Source of the DNA: PALSA-129 sp963842505
Lineage (GTDB): Bacteria; Acidobacteriota; Terriglobia; Bryobacterales; Bryobacteraceae
Assembly: GCA_963842505.1 (NCBI GenBank)
Contig: CAWJGZ010000003.1
Coordinates: 1-64,000 of the forward strand
Reading direction: 5' to 3'
DNA: 64,000 nt
Part shown: positions 17,912 through 27,160 of the stretch, piece by piece
How the letters are laid out: each line of letters starts with the position of its first letter
Numbering within the stretch: position 1 is the first letter of the stretch
Program-made: the position numbers and the translations under genes
Notes under the pieces: model-generated
Database searches by the model: none
Told to the model about the DNA's origin: nothing
The model's input: the letters and a program-made list of their open reading frames with translations, nothing else

Positions 17912-18598
17912 TCATCGTCTTGCAGCGGTGCACACTGAAGAACGAAGGGAGTCGGCCTGTTGAGCAAGATTCTTAGACTCCTGATCTAGGCAGTTCCAAC
18001 AGAACTGAAAGGTAATATCTCTTCTCTGATTGACCGGCTGATTAAGCTCACGCATCATCTCGACGTATCGCATCACCTGGCTCTGCCAGTCAACGAAATT
18101 GGCCATGAGTGGATTTATCGTAGCCAAGCTCGTGTATGACCGATCAAACGGGCCACTCCCAAGAGATCCATGCGTCCGTTGCGCCATGTCAGAGAGTGAC
18201 AAGAGCTGCCCTGCAAGCCTCTTTGCCTCCGCCGAAAGGAGCTTCAACTTCCCAACCAATTCCAGGGTATCGGCTTGCTGATCCCTGATCCGAGCGGGCA
18301 CCTCCCTAACCTCCGCTGGCCGGTCCTGCGCCTGCTTCAGCTGAGATTGAAGATGCCTGATCTGAGTCTCATGCTCGTCTCTTAGCGTCGTGATCTGGGC
18401 ACGCAAGGACTCGACACGATCTCCTCCGACCTTCCAGTACCTAAAGATGACGAGAACGAGAACACCGGACAACACGCCGATTATGGCAACTCCAGTGAGA
18501 TCATCTCCGTGTCTTTTCCACTGAACAATCTGGAGGATGATGTACAACAATGACAGAAAAATACCGATGATCGCGCTCCAGTGTTTTTGTAGCTTCAT
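17912..18598 (-). CDS. membrane-anchored coiled-coil protein, unknown function
   Basis: 228 aa. Two N-terminal membrane helices (about 8-27 and 35-54, short loop WKRHGDD), then a long charged helical region (about 60-140) with heptad spacing (VESLRAQITTLRDEHETQIR) that should form a coiled coil, and a C-terminal helical part with two Cys (CWNCLDQ). No enzyme motif. Codon use and lack of family likeness fit accessory DNA. Flanked by pseudogenes near a tRNA gene. Confidence 0.65.
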   Translation of the reverse strand: MKLQKHWSAIIGIFLSLLYIILQIVQWKRHGDDLTGVAIIGVLSGVLVLVIFRYWKVGGDRVESLRAQITTLRDEHETQIRHLQSQLKQAQDRPAEVREVPARIRDQQADTLELVGKLKLLSAEAKRLAGQLLSLSDMAQRTHGSLGSGPFDRSYTSLATINPLMANFVDWQSQVMRYVEMMRELNQPVNQRRDITFQFCWNCLDQESKNLAQQADSLRSSVCTAARR

Positions 18599-18840
18599 CT
18601 TTCGTTTCTCAGTTTAACGCGGTCCGCCAGACTTCAGGGGGCACGCCCTGCTCCAGTTCCGTGAACCCACGTGCCCGCGGTTTGTCCAGCAGGAATACTG
18701 GGCGAGCGTTTATTCGTTATCGGCAGCCCCGCGGGTGCAGTCAGAACTTCGCTTCCACCAGTATCAAATCCGCGGAGTCATTCAGGGGCAGACTGAGGCC
18801 CTCAAAGAAGGAAGTGCAATCCATTCCGGCGAGGAACCCC

Positions 18841-19202
18841 TCACGAATGCCCAGGGTATTCGTAACGTAGAGGCTTGAGCTCACCTTCGACCACAGGGTC
18901 TTGGTTTGGAACAGAAACGAGCCAAACGTAATTTTGGGAGACAAGCGCGAGCACCGGCTTGGCCTTCCGAGGGGCCGCCGACCGGATGAGGCGCATTTCT
19001 TCGTTTGGGCTGAGCCGCGTGTAGCTCGTGACGTTGCGGCGCGTCGACTTCACCTGGATCGCCAAACGAGTTTTGCTTCTTTTCGCGACCAAATCGACTG
19101 GGCCCCGGCTGGCCCGCGCGCGCCCCAGTCGAAACCACGGCGTTCGAGGAACTCTGCCACCTGAAGCTCCTTGCGCCTGCCGTATGCGTAGTCTGAAGGC
19201 AT
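18841..19202 (-). pseudogene. restriction-endonuclease-fold (PD-(D/E)XK-like) small protein, frameshifted
   Basis: From an ATG at 19202 (GAGAGG upstream) the frame reads MPSDYAYGRRKELQVAEFLE then RRGFDWG, and the similarity moves to the next frame within the run at 19113-19126: RASRGPVDLVAKRSKTRLAI, QVKSTRRNVTSYTRLSPNEE, then LALVSQNYVWLVSV. The pattern of an early Glu, VDLVA and QVK matches the D-(E/Q)xK core of small nuclease-fold proteins. One base appears lost in a GC repeat. It would be about 122 aa if intact. It abuts the 3' end of the tRNA-Glu, a common insertion site. Confidence 0.55.
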
Positions 19203-19271
19203 GCCTTTTGACCCCTCTCGTTTGCGCGTGCTGCCCTGTGCTGCCCTGCGGCCCGTAAGTCTTTTGTTTCT

Positions 19272-19345
19272 GGTAGCGCTAACGGGAATCGAACCCGTAT
19301 TTAAGCCTTGAGAGGGCTCTGTCCTAACCGTTAGACGATAGCGCC
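19272..19345 (-). tRNA. tRNA-Glu (anticodon CTC)
   Basis: Reads GGCGCTA (acceptor), a D arm, anticodon stem GAGCC/GGCTT with loop CTCTCAA giving anticodon CTC, T arm ACGGGTTCGATTCCCGT, then TAGCGCT and ACCA. CCA is encoded. The first pair is G-T. Its 3' end faces the decayed island at 15.5-19.2 kb. Confidence 0.95.
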
Positions 19346-19406
19346 ACTGGTGCTTTCATTCTACCAAACCTGCCGGCCGCCTCGCGCCGCGCCATAATGA
19401 GAATGC

Positions 19407-21071
19407 ATGCGGCGATGGCCCCTCCTCAGCTTCCTATGCCTCCTGCCTTCCCTCGCGACGGCCGACCGTTGGGTACGCTATACCTCAGGACCCTTCGAGG
19501 TCCTCACCGACGCCGGCGAGCGAGCCGGACAGGAAACCATGGTCCGCTTCGAGGAGTTCCGCCACTCGCTCGGCACCATCGTCGGCGAGGAGGATCTCGC
19601 CACACCGCAACCCGTTCGCATCCTCGTCTTTAAGAACGCCCAGGGCTGGACCTCGCCCGCGCCGCTCACCGAGTGCCGCGACCGCTATGCCATCGTGCTG
19701 TCCGAAAAAAGTCCGGTGCCGCCCGCAGTCTACGGCGAACTCACCCGCCTGCTGCTCGACGCCAATACCAATCGCATGCCGGCCGCGTTCGAGCACGGGC
19801 TGATTGAGTTCTTCTCCACTTTCCAGGTCAGCGGAATTCATATCACGGTGGGCGCGCCGCCGCCCCAACCCGATCTCGATTTCGCTCGCATCCATTTGCT
19901 GGTGGCCGCGCCGGAATACTTCGGCAAGCTGCGCGTGCTGCTGTACAACCTGCGCAAGGGCGTGGATGAGGATCCCGCTTATCACAACGCGTTCGGCAAG
20001 GGCGCCGCCGAAGTGGAGGCCCAGGCCAGGCAGCACTTCGCCGCGGGCCGCTTTCCAACCACCACGATTTCCAGTCTTCCCCTGTCGCCCGGCGACTTCC
20101 ATGAAAGGCCCCTGGCCGATTCCGATATCCGTCTGGCGCGCGCCGATCTCCTGGCCGGCCCGCAATCGGCCGCCGAGTATGAAAGCCTGCTTCGCGAACA
20201 CCTCAAGATTCCCGAATCGGAAGAAGGCCTCGGCCTGCTGGCGCTGCGCGATCACCACGATTCCGAAGCCCGCGCGCATTTCTCCGCCGCCATGGAAGCC
20301 GGCGCCAAGAGCCCGCGATGCTTCATCGAATACGCGCGCCTGGAACCCGATCGTGAAAAGGCCCGCCAAGCTCTGCTGCGCGCCGCCGCCATCAACCCCA
20401 AACTCGACGAGCCGTTCGCCATGCTGGCGGCGCGCGACACCGATCCGCGACAGCGCCTGGCCGATTGGAAAAACGCCGCCGAGCGCAATTTCCGCAACGC
20501 CGCCTATTGGCAAGCGCTGGCGGAATGCTACCTGGCGGACCACAATTTCACCGAAGCTGCCAAAGCCTGGCGCGAAGCCGAGCAGGCCGCAACCGACCCG
20601 GCCAAACGCGAGCAGATGCGGCAGGCGCGCCTCGCCGTGGAAGGCCGGCGCCTGGATTACGAAGCCGCCGAAAAGCAGCGCCGCGCCGATGAGGAAGCCC
20701 GCGAAATCGCCCAGCTTCAAGCCAACGCGCGCGCCGAACTCCACGCCGCCGAAGCCAAGGCCAACGGCAATACCAAGCCTGATCCCAATGCCGTCCCCTG
20801 GTGGGATAGCGCTCAACCTTCCGGAAAAATCACCGGCACTCTCAAACAAGTGGATTGCCTCGGCAAGCAGGCCCGCCTGGTGATCGAAGGTGAAGACCAC
20901 AAGACCGTCAAACTGCTGGCCGACCCCGCGCATGTCTTCGTAGCCGGCGGCGGCCAGTTGAACCTGGGATGCGGCGCGCAGAAACCGCGCCGCGTCGCTA
21001 TCGAATATTTCCCTAAACCCAACGCCAAACTGGCTACCGCGGGCGAAGTGGCCACCATTGAGTTCCAGTGA
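19407..21071 (+). CDS. secreted tetratricopeptide-like protein
   Basis: 554 aa with a signal peptide (RRWPLLSFLCLLPSLATA). The N-terminal third (DRWVRYTSGPFEVLTDAGER, ending near GLIEFFST) resembles peptidase-like domains of acidobacterial TPR proteins, but I see no HExxH. Helical repeats follow (about 235-430), then a charged coiled-coil (AEKQRRADEEAREIAQLQAN) and a C-terminal beta domain (about 475-554). Function unknown; probably periplasmic. Its stop overlaps the GTG of the MFS gene, so translation is coupled. Confidence 0.8.
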   Translation: MRRWPLLSFLCLLPSLATADRWVRYTSGPFEVLTDAGERAGQETMVRFEEFRHSLGTIVGEEDLATPQPVRILVFKNAQGWTSPAPLTECRDRYAIVLSEKSPVPPAVYGELTRLLLDANTNRMPAAFEHGLIEFFSTFQVSGIHITVGAPPPQPDLDFARIHLLVAAPEYFGKLRVLLYNLRKGVDEDPAYHNAFGKGAAEVEAQARQHFAAGRFPTTTISSLPLSPGDFHERPLADSDIRLARADLLAGPQSAAEYESLLREHLKIPESEEGLGLLALRDHHDSEARAHFSAAMEAGAKSPRCFIEYARLEPDREKARQALLRAAAINPKLDEPFAMLAARDTDPRQRLADWKNAAERNFRNAAYWQALAECYLADHNFTEAAKAWREAEQAATDPAKREQMRQARLAVEGRRLDYEAAEKQRRADEEAREIAQLQANARAELHAAEAKANGNTKPDPNAVPWWDSAQPSGKITGTLKQVDCLGKQARLVIEGEDHKTVKLLADPAHVFVAGGGQLNLGCGAQKPRRVAIEYFPKPNAKLATAGEVATIEFQ

Positions 21072-22264
21072 CCGGCGCCGATCGTGCGGCGCGCTTCCGC
21101 TGGCTCTTGCTGGCGGTCTTCGTGCTCTCCACCGCCATTAACTATCTCGACCGCCAGGCGCTCGCCACGCTGGCCCCGGTGGTGCGCGCGGAGTTTCATC
21201 TCTCGCGCGCGGAGTACGGCTGGATCCTCGGCGTCTTCTCGATTACCTACGCCCTCAGCGCGCCTCTGGCGGGGATGCTGACCGACTGCCTGGGCCTCAA
21301 CCGCGCCGCCAGCCTGGCCATCGGCGTCTGGTCATGCGCCGGAATCGCCACCGGGTTCACGCGCGGGCTGACCAGTCTGATCGGCTGCCGGGCTGTCCTG
21401 GGCGTGGCGGAGGCCGGCGGAATCCCCGCGGCTGGCAAAGCTATCCACCTTTATCTGCGCCCGCCGGAACGCGCGCTTGGCAACGCCGTGAATCAGGCCG
21501 GCGTCAGCCTCGGCGCCATCCTCGCGCCGCCCGTGGCCACCTGGATTGCTCTGCGCAGCGGATGGCGCCACGCATTCATCTTCACCGGAATCCTCGGGCT
21601 CCTCTGGATTCCCGTGTGGAACTGGGCGGCTCGCCGCGTGCCCCCTGCCGCCGCGTCGGTGCCCGCATCATCCGGCGCCGCCGGAATTCTGCGTGACCGC
21701 CGCTTGTGGGCCTTCGTCGCGGCCAACGCGCTCAACATGGTGGGCTATTCGCTCTGGACCAACTGGACCACCCAGTATCTGGTGGACGCGCACTCGCTCA
21801 CCATCCGGCAGGCCGCGTGGTATGCCTGGATTCCGCCGCTGGTCGCCATGGGCGGCGGCTTCGCCGGCGGCTGGCTATCGTTGCGCATCATGCGCGGCGG
21901 AATGTCCGCCGCCGCGGCGCGCTTCCGCGTCTGTTTCGCCGCGGCGCTCATTTCCCTGGTCACCGTGGCCATTCCCGCGGCGCCCACGCCGGCCTGGGCC
22001 ATCGCCGGAATCTCCCTCAGCTTCTTCGCCGTTTCGGCCTTTAGCGTGAACACCTATACGTTGCCGCTCGATACCTTTGGCGCCGAGCGCGCCGCATTTG
22101 CCATCTCCATGCTGGTGTCGTCCTACGGCGCCGCGCAGTTGTTGATCTCGCCGGCCTTTGGCGCGCTCATCGATCGCTATGGTTACACGCCCGTCACCAC
22201 CTTCACCGCATTGACGCCGCTGGCCGCCTGCGCGGTCCTTTGGGGCACGAGGTCCGTCGAATGA
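21068..22264 (+). CDS. MFS transporter, anion/cation symporter type
   Basis: 398 aa from a GTG that overlaps the previous stop by 4 nt. Twelve predicted membrane helices. The N-terminus LSTAINYLDRQALATLAPVV and the loop GWILGVFSITYALSAPLAGM match the ACS family (hexuronate/ExuT- and sialate-type). It probably imports an organic acid or sugar acid; substrate not predictable. Second gene of a three-gene rightward operon; its stop overlaps the next ATG. Confidence 0.9.
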   Translation: MTGADRAARFRWLLLAVFVLSTAINYLDRQALATLAPVVRAEFHLSRAEYGWILGVFSITYALSAPLAGMLTDCLGLNRAASLAIGVWSCAGIATGFTRGLTSLIGCRAVLGVAEAGGIPAAGKAIHLYLRPPERALGNAVNQAGVSLGAILAPPVATWIALRSGWRHAFIFTGILGLLWIPVWNWAARRVPPAAASVPASSGAAGILRDRRLWAFVAANALNMVGYSLWTNWTTQYLVDAHSLTIRQAAWYAWIPPLVAMGGGFAGGWLSLRIMRGGMSAAAARFRVCFAAALISLVTVAIPAAPTPAWAIAGISLSFFAVSAFSVNTYTLPLDTFGAERAAFAISMLVSSYGAAQLLISPAFGALIDRYGYTPVTTFTALTPLAACAVLWGTRSVE

Positions 22265-23871
22265 AGCAGCGGCTCAAGCGCTGGATCTTCCGTATTCTCG
22301 GCAAAGACCCGGAAGCCGTGGTGGTGACTTTCTGTACCGGTCCGGCCGCCTTGTGCCAGCGCATGGCCGAGGAAGTGCGCGCGCTCGAACCGGTCCGCCG
22401 CCATCTCATCGCCACCGAAGAGAACTGGCCTGAGCTGCGCAAGACACTCCGCCGCTACCGCATCGGCCTCGCCCCAGTGCTGTTGTCGCATGAGCCCAGC
22501 GCCTTGCGACGCGCGGCGTACCGCGCGGCCCCTCGCAAAATCCTGGCTTACAATTCGCAGCTCGACCGTCATCACTTGCGCTTCGATCTGCCTTCGTTGC
22601 TCTTCTGGCGCGGCGTTCCGCTTGACCGCATCTATCTCCGCCCGTGGTGGTGGCCCTGGCCCAAACGGGAGCGCTCCGTCGTGCCGCCCGGCTTTCGCGT
22701 CGTCGAAGGCCGCGGCTGCTCGCCCGGCCGGCGCCGCGTGGCGGTGCTCTCGCCGTATTACCCGTATCCCCTCTCGCACGGCGGCGCCGTCCGCATCTAC
22801 CATTTGCTGCGCGAGATTGCACGCGAATTCGACGTCTCGCTGCTGGCCTTCACCGATGGCGATGCCTCGCCCGACACCGCTCCGCTGCTCGAATTCTGCG
22901 CCCGCGTGGTGTTGGTGAAGAAGCCCCGTTACCGCGAGCCGCGCTGGTCCACCCTGCTGCCGCCGGAAGTCCACGAATTCCGCTCGCCCGCTATGCGCCA
23001 GGCCATTGCCGAGGAGCGCCGCGTCTTCGGCTTCGAGCAATTGCAAGTGGAGTACACGCAACTGGCCGAATACTCCGGCGACGTGCTGGTGGAACACGAC
23101 GTCACGTTCGACCTCTTTACGCAGATTGCCCGCCGCCAACGCACACTCACCGCCGCGTGGGACGCGTTCCGCTGGCGCCGCTTCGAGACCCGCGCCGTCT
23201 GCCGCTTCCCGCGCGTAGTCGTCATGTCGCCCAAAGACGCCGAGCTTCTGAGCCCGGGAGTGGCCGCCACCGTGATCGAAAACGGAGTCGATCTCGCCCG
23301 CTTCCAGCCCGAACCCGAAAGTCCCACCCAGCACCTGCTCTTCATCGGATCGTTCCGGCATTTCCCCAACGTGGCCGCCTGGCGCTTTTTCGTCGGGCGC
23401 GTCTGGCCCCTGCTGCGCGAAAAGTTTCCGCTCCTCACCGCCACGGTGGTCTGCGGCCCCGATCACCTCACGTATTGGCGCGCTTTCGCTGATTCCCCCG
23501 AACCCGCGCCAGATCCACGCATCCGCATGTTGGGCTTCGTTTCCGACGTGCGTCCGCTCTACGTTGAGGCCAATCTCGCACTCGTCCCCACAATCGTCTC
23601 CGCCGGCACCAACGTCAAGGTTCTCGAAGCCATGGCCATGCAGCGCGCCGTGGTTTCGACCGAATCGGGCTGCGCCGGGCTTGGCTTGTTGCACGGCCAC
23701 AGCGTCTGGATTGGGGATACGCCCGAGGCCTTCGCTGCCGGCATCGCAACTCTCATCGCCGACACCGAACGCCGCCGCCAGATCGCCCTGGCCGCCTACC
23801 ACCACGCCCTGCGGAACTTCGACTGGCAAGCGATCGGCGAAAAGCAGCGGGCGCTACTTCGCGCTCAATAA
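22261..23871 (+). CDS. glycosyltransferase, GT4-like
   Basis: 536 aa from the ATG at 22261 (ATGA overlap with the MFS gene). An N-terminal region of about 150 residues is followed by a GT-B fold: donor-side start RRVAVLSPYYPYPLSHGGAV (about 158-177) and C-terminal nucleotide-sugar domain with VIENGVDLARFQP, LFIGSFRHFPN and the motif VPTIVSAGTNVKVLEAMAMQ near residue 446. The N-terminal extension is unusual for GT4. Likely makes a cell-surface glycan. Its last 18 bases overlap tail-to-tail with the PIG-L gene. Confidence 0.9.
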   Translation: MKQRLKRWIFRILGKDPEAVVVTFCTGPAALCQRMAEEVRALEPVRRHLIATEENWPELRKTLRRYRIGLAPVLLSHEPSALRRAAYRAAPRKILAYNSQLDRHHLRFDLPSLLFWRGVPLDRIYLRPWWWPWPKRERSVVPPGFRVVEGRGCSPGRRRVAVLSPYYPYPLSHGGAVRIYHLLREIAREFDVSLLAFTDGDASPDTAPLLEFCARVVLVKKPRYREPRWSTLLPPEVHEFRSPAMRQAIAEERRVFGFEQLQVEYTQLAEYSGDVLVEHDVTFDLFTQIARRQRTLTAAWDAFRWRRFETRAVCRFPRVVVMSPKDAELLSPGVAATVIENGVDLARFQPEPESPTQHLLFIGSFRHFPNVAAWRFFVGRVWPLLREKFPLLTATVVCGPDHLTYWRAFADSPEPAPDPRIRMLGFVSDVRPLYVEANLALVPTIVSAGTNVKVLEAMAMQRAVVSTESGCAGLGLLHGHSVWIGDTPEAFAAGIATLIADTERRRQIALAAYHHALRNFDWQAIGEKQRALLRAQ

Positions 23872-26448
23872 ATTCGCGAACAGCCGGAACGCTCCCGGCA
23901 CACCCGCCGGCAACTGCCGGAACCACGCATAGGACGTGAAAATGTAGACGCCCTGGCCGTACCGTGTCCACAGTTCGCCGCCCTCCATTCCTTCTTCGTC
24001 CGGATCGTGGGAAGAAAGCACGGTCTGGTATTGCTTGTCCCACTGCGTCGCAAAGTAGAGGCCGCGCTCCTGCACCCAGCCCTCGAAATCCTTTTCCGAA
24101 ATGTGATTGGGATATTGCAGCAGCGGGCTGTCGGGATGCGGGAAAATCACTGGCGCTTCCTCCACCGTGACACGCCACCGGGTGCCTCCCGGCACCGTGA
24201 ATGGATACGGCCCCAGATTCAGCGACGCGTCGCCGGTCTGGTACTGCACCACATACGTGCCGCCGTTTTTCACGTAATTCAGCAGCCGCGCCTGGTTGGC
24301 TTTCAAATCGCCGCGCACGTTGTACGCGCGCACTCCCGCTACAATCGCATCGAAGCGCGTCAGGTCGCCCTGCTCCAGATCCGATTCGCCCAGCAGCGTC
24401 ACTTCCAGTCCAAGCTGCCGCAGCGCGTCCGGCATCTCATCGCCGGCTCCCATGATGTAACCGATCTTGTGGACCTTCACGCCGATATTGGCCCGCACCA
24501 GCTTCACGTCCGACGGCGGAAACAACGTCTGCGGCGGAAAGTGCGGGTACGAAATCACCTGCATGCCGCTCGCGATGTCGCGCCCGTTTACCCGCGCCAC
24601 AGCCTTCATGGTGGCTGTGGTTTCCCCGGCTGGAGGCGTCACTTCGAACGTCACTTCCTCCACTTCACCCGCCGCCCCCACTTTGAAAGCCTGCGACGGC
24701 GGCTCGCCCTTCCAACCCTCCGGCAGATCCAGCCGCACTTCACCCGCCGCGCTGGCTACGTTGGCTGCCAGCGCTACCTGCACTTTGCGGGCAGCCGCGG
24801 CCGGAAAAAGCGCTACTGCATCGGGCAGGTCCACGGCCACCGCCGGCGCCACCACCAGCGGACGCACGCGTTCGCCTTCCGACCGCTCCGCGTAGCGATG
24901 ATGCACGGCTCGCACCACTTCGATCGGCGCGCCATCCACCGTAAGCCGTAGCCGGATCTGCAGCACCGGCGGTGTATCGGCCAGCCCCACCAGACGCTGG
25001 TCGTCCACCTGGTACACATCGCCCGCGGGCGGCTTCACCAGCCAATACGGCTGCGAGTACGCCTGGCCCGGCGGCACCGTGCGGTCAAACTGCACGTGCG
25101 CGCTCTGGTTGTGAGCCAGCTTGGCCGGCTTGACCTCCAATGGCTCGTTCCAGATGCCTTCCACCGAACCGCCGTCCAGGCTCACTTCAGCGGTAGAGCG
25201 GTTCAGCACCGTGGTGGTTACGCTGAGTTGCCCGCCGGGACTGACCTGCGCCTGCTGCGCCTGCGCCTCCACAAACAACCCCGCGCACAGCGCGATGGTC
25301 TCATCCAGTTCCGCCAGCTTGATTTTAGCCAGCGGATCGGCAATCGCCGCAATCAGCGGGCGCGCCTTGGCCAGCGCTGGAATGGCCTTCTCCGGATGTG
25401 CCGGCTCGAAATTGCGAATCGCCGCTTCGAGAATCGGCCCCACCGCCGCACCGCCCGGCAAGCGGTTCCATGTGGTGTCGATGCCATCGAACAAATCCTT
25501 CGACGACGGTTCTCCCGCCACCAGCCCGAACGACGTCGTGCCCGGATTCACCTGCCGCATGGCTCCGGTTCCCTGGCTGTGGTGCATGCTGCGGCTCATG
25601 TTGGCCAGTTCCTGGTACGAATACCCCAGGATTGGATTGAAGCCGCCCGTATCGGCCTCGCCCGCATTCGCCAAGGCCGCCGCCTGTTGGCCTCCGCGTC
25701 CGCCGCGCCCGCCTGCCGCCGCTGTGGAAGCAGTCGCCGGTGGCGTTGCTCCATTCGCCGGTGGTGTCGCCCCCGGCGCCCCAGGCGCTGTTGGAGGCAC
25801 GCCGCGCCCGCCGCCGCCGAATGAGGCCCGCACCAGCCGCCGGGCGTGCCACGGCTCAACATATTTCAATTGCTCCGGGAACTTGCTCGGATCGGCCGCT
25901 GCGTCGAATGCTTCTTTTCCCAGAATCGCCGATACCTGGTGCTGCCCGTGCCCGTCGCTGGGTGTGCCGCTGAACACCAGTATGATCACGTCGGGCCGGT
26001 ATCGCCGGATCACCCACACCACATCCGACAGGATGCGGTCGTGGCCCCATTTTTCCATGGTCTCCGAGGCCGTCTTGGTAAAACCGAAGTCGATGGCGCG
26101 CGTGAAAAATTGTTCGGCCCCATCGATCTTGCGCGCCGCCAGCAGTTCCTGCGTGCGGATGATCCCCATCTGCGGTCCTTGCTCCGGCCCGATGAGATTC
26201 TGCCCGCCTTCGCCGCGCGTCACGGAAAGATAGGCCGTGCGCATGTGCCGTCCGCGCGCGAAGTATGCCAGCACCGCCGTATGTTCGTCGTCGGGATGCG
26301 CGGCGATCATCAGCACCGTTCCCAACTCATTCAGCCGGTCCAGCGACTGCTCGATTTCGATGGATCCGGGGAAAGGAACGTTCTGCTGCGCCCGCGCCGG
26401 CGCCAGCGTAACTAGAAAAAGAGTAATGGTTAGCAGTCTGGCAAGCAT
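23854..26448 (-). CDS. secreted PIG-L family deacetylase-like protein
   Basis: 864 aa with signal peptide (LARLLTITLFLVTLAPARAQ). The N-terminal PIG-L/LmbE domain has the zinc motif AAHPDDEH near residue 50 and a later HGQHQ motif, as in GlcNAc-linked de-N-acetylases. A Gly/Ala/Pro-rich linker (about 217-260) leads to beta-rich domains and a C-terminal glutamine-amidotransferase-like segment (FDAIVAGVRAYNVRGDL). Typical of large acidobacterial and bacteroidetal PIG-L proteins acting on extracellular amino sugars. Substrate unknown. Confidence 0.88.
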   Translation of the reverse strand: MLARLLTITLFLVTLAPARAQQNVPFPGSIEIEQSLDRLNELGTVLMIAAHPDDEHTAVLAYFARGRHMRTAYLSVTRGEGGQNLIGPEQGPQMGIIRTQELLAARKIDGAEQFFTRAIDFGFTKTASETMEKWGHDRILSDVVWVIRRYRPDVIILVFSGTPSDGHGQHQVSAILGKEAFDAAADPSKFPEQLKYVEPWHARRLVRASFGGGGRGVPPTAPGAPGATPPANGATPPATASTAAAGGRGGRGGQQAAALANAGEADTGGFNPILGYSYQELANMSRSMHHSQGTGAMRQVNPGTTSFGLVAGEPSSKDLFDGIDTTWNRLPGGAAVGPILEAAIRNFEPAHPEKAIPALAKARPLIAAIADPLAKIKLAELDETIALCAGLFVEAQAQQAQVSPGGQLSVTTTVLNRSTAEVSLDGGSVEGIWNEPLEVKPAKLAHNQSAHVQFDRTVPPGQAYSQPYWLVKPPAGDVYQVDDQRLVGLADTPPVLQIRLRLTVDGAPIEVVRAVHHRYAERSEGERVRPLVVAPAVAVDLPDAVALFPAAAARKVQVALAANVASAAGEVRLDLPEGWKGEPPSQAFKVGAAGEVEEVTFEVTPPAGETTATMKAVARVNGRDIASGMQVISYPHFPPQTLFPPSDVKLVRANIGVKVHKIGYIMGAGDEMPDALRQLGLEVTLLGESDLEQGDLTRFDAIVAGVRAYNVRGDLKANQARLLNYVKNGGTYVVQYQTGDASLNLGPYPFTVPGGTRWRVTVEEAPVIFPHPDSPLLQYPNHISEKDFEGWVQERGLYFATQWDKQYQTVLSSHDPDEEGMEGGELWTRYGQGVYIFTSYAWFRQLPAGVPGAFRLFANLLSAK

Positions 26449-26550
26449 CAGAGTTATTCTACGACGTTTCTCCGTTCTTCCTCCGCTCCGCGAGAGACAC
26501 CGGTCGGCCCTGCTTGACGCTCTGTTTTTCTCCGCGCCTCTCTGGTGACC

Positions 26551-27105
<555 letters not shown>

Positions 27106-27160
27106 GCTTACATTCTACAATGCTATGCTGAAAAATAATCTCCCTAAGGGATCTCCTAAT

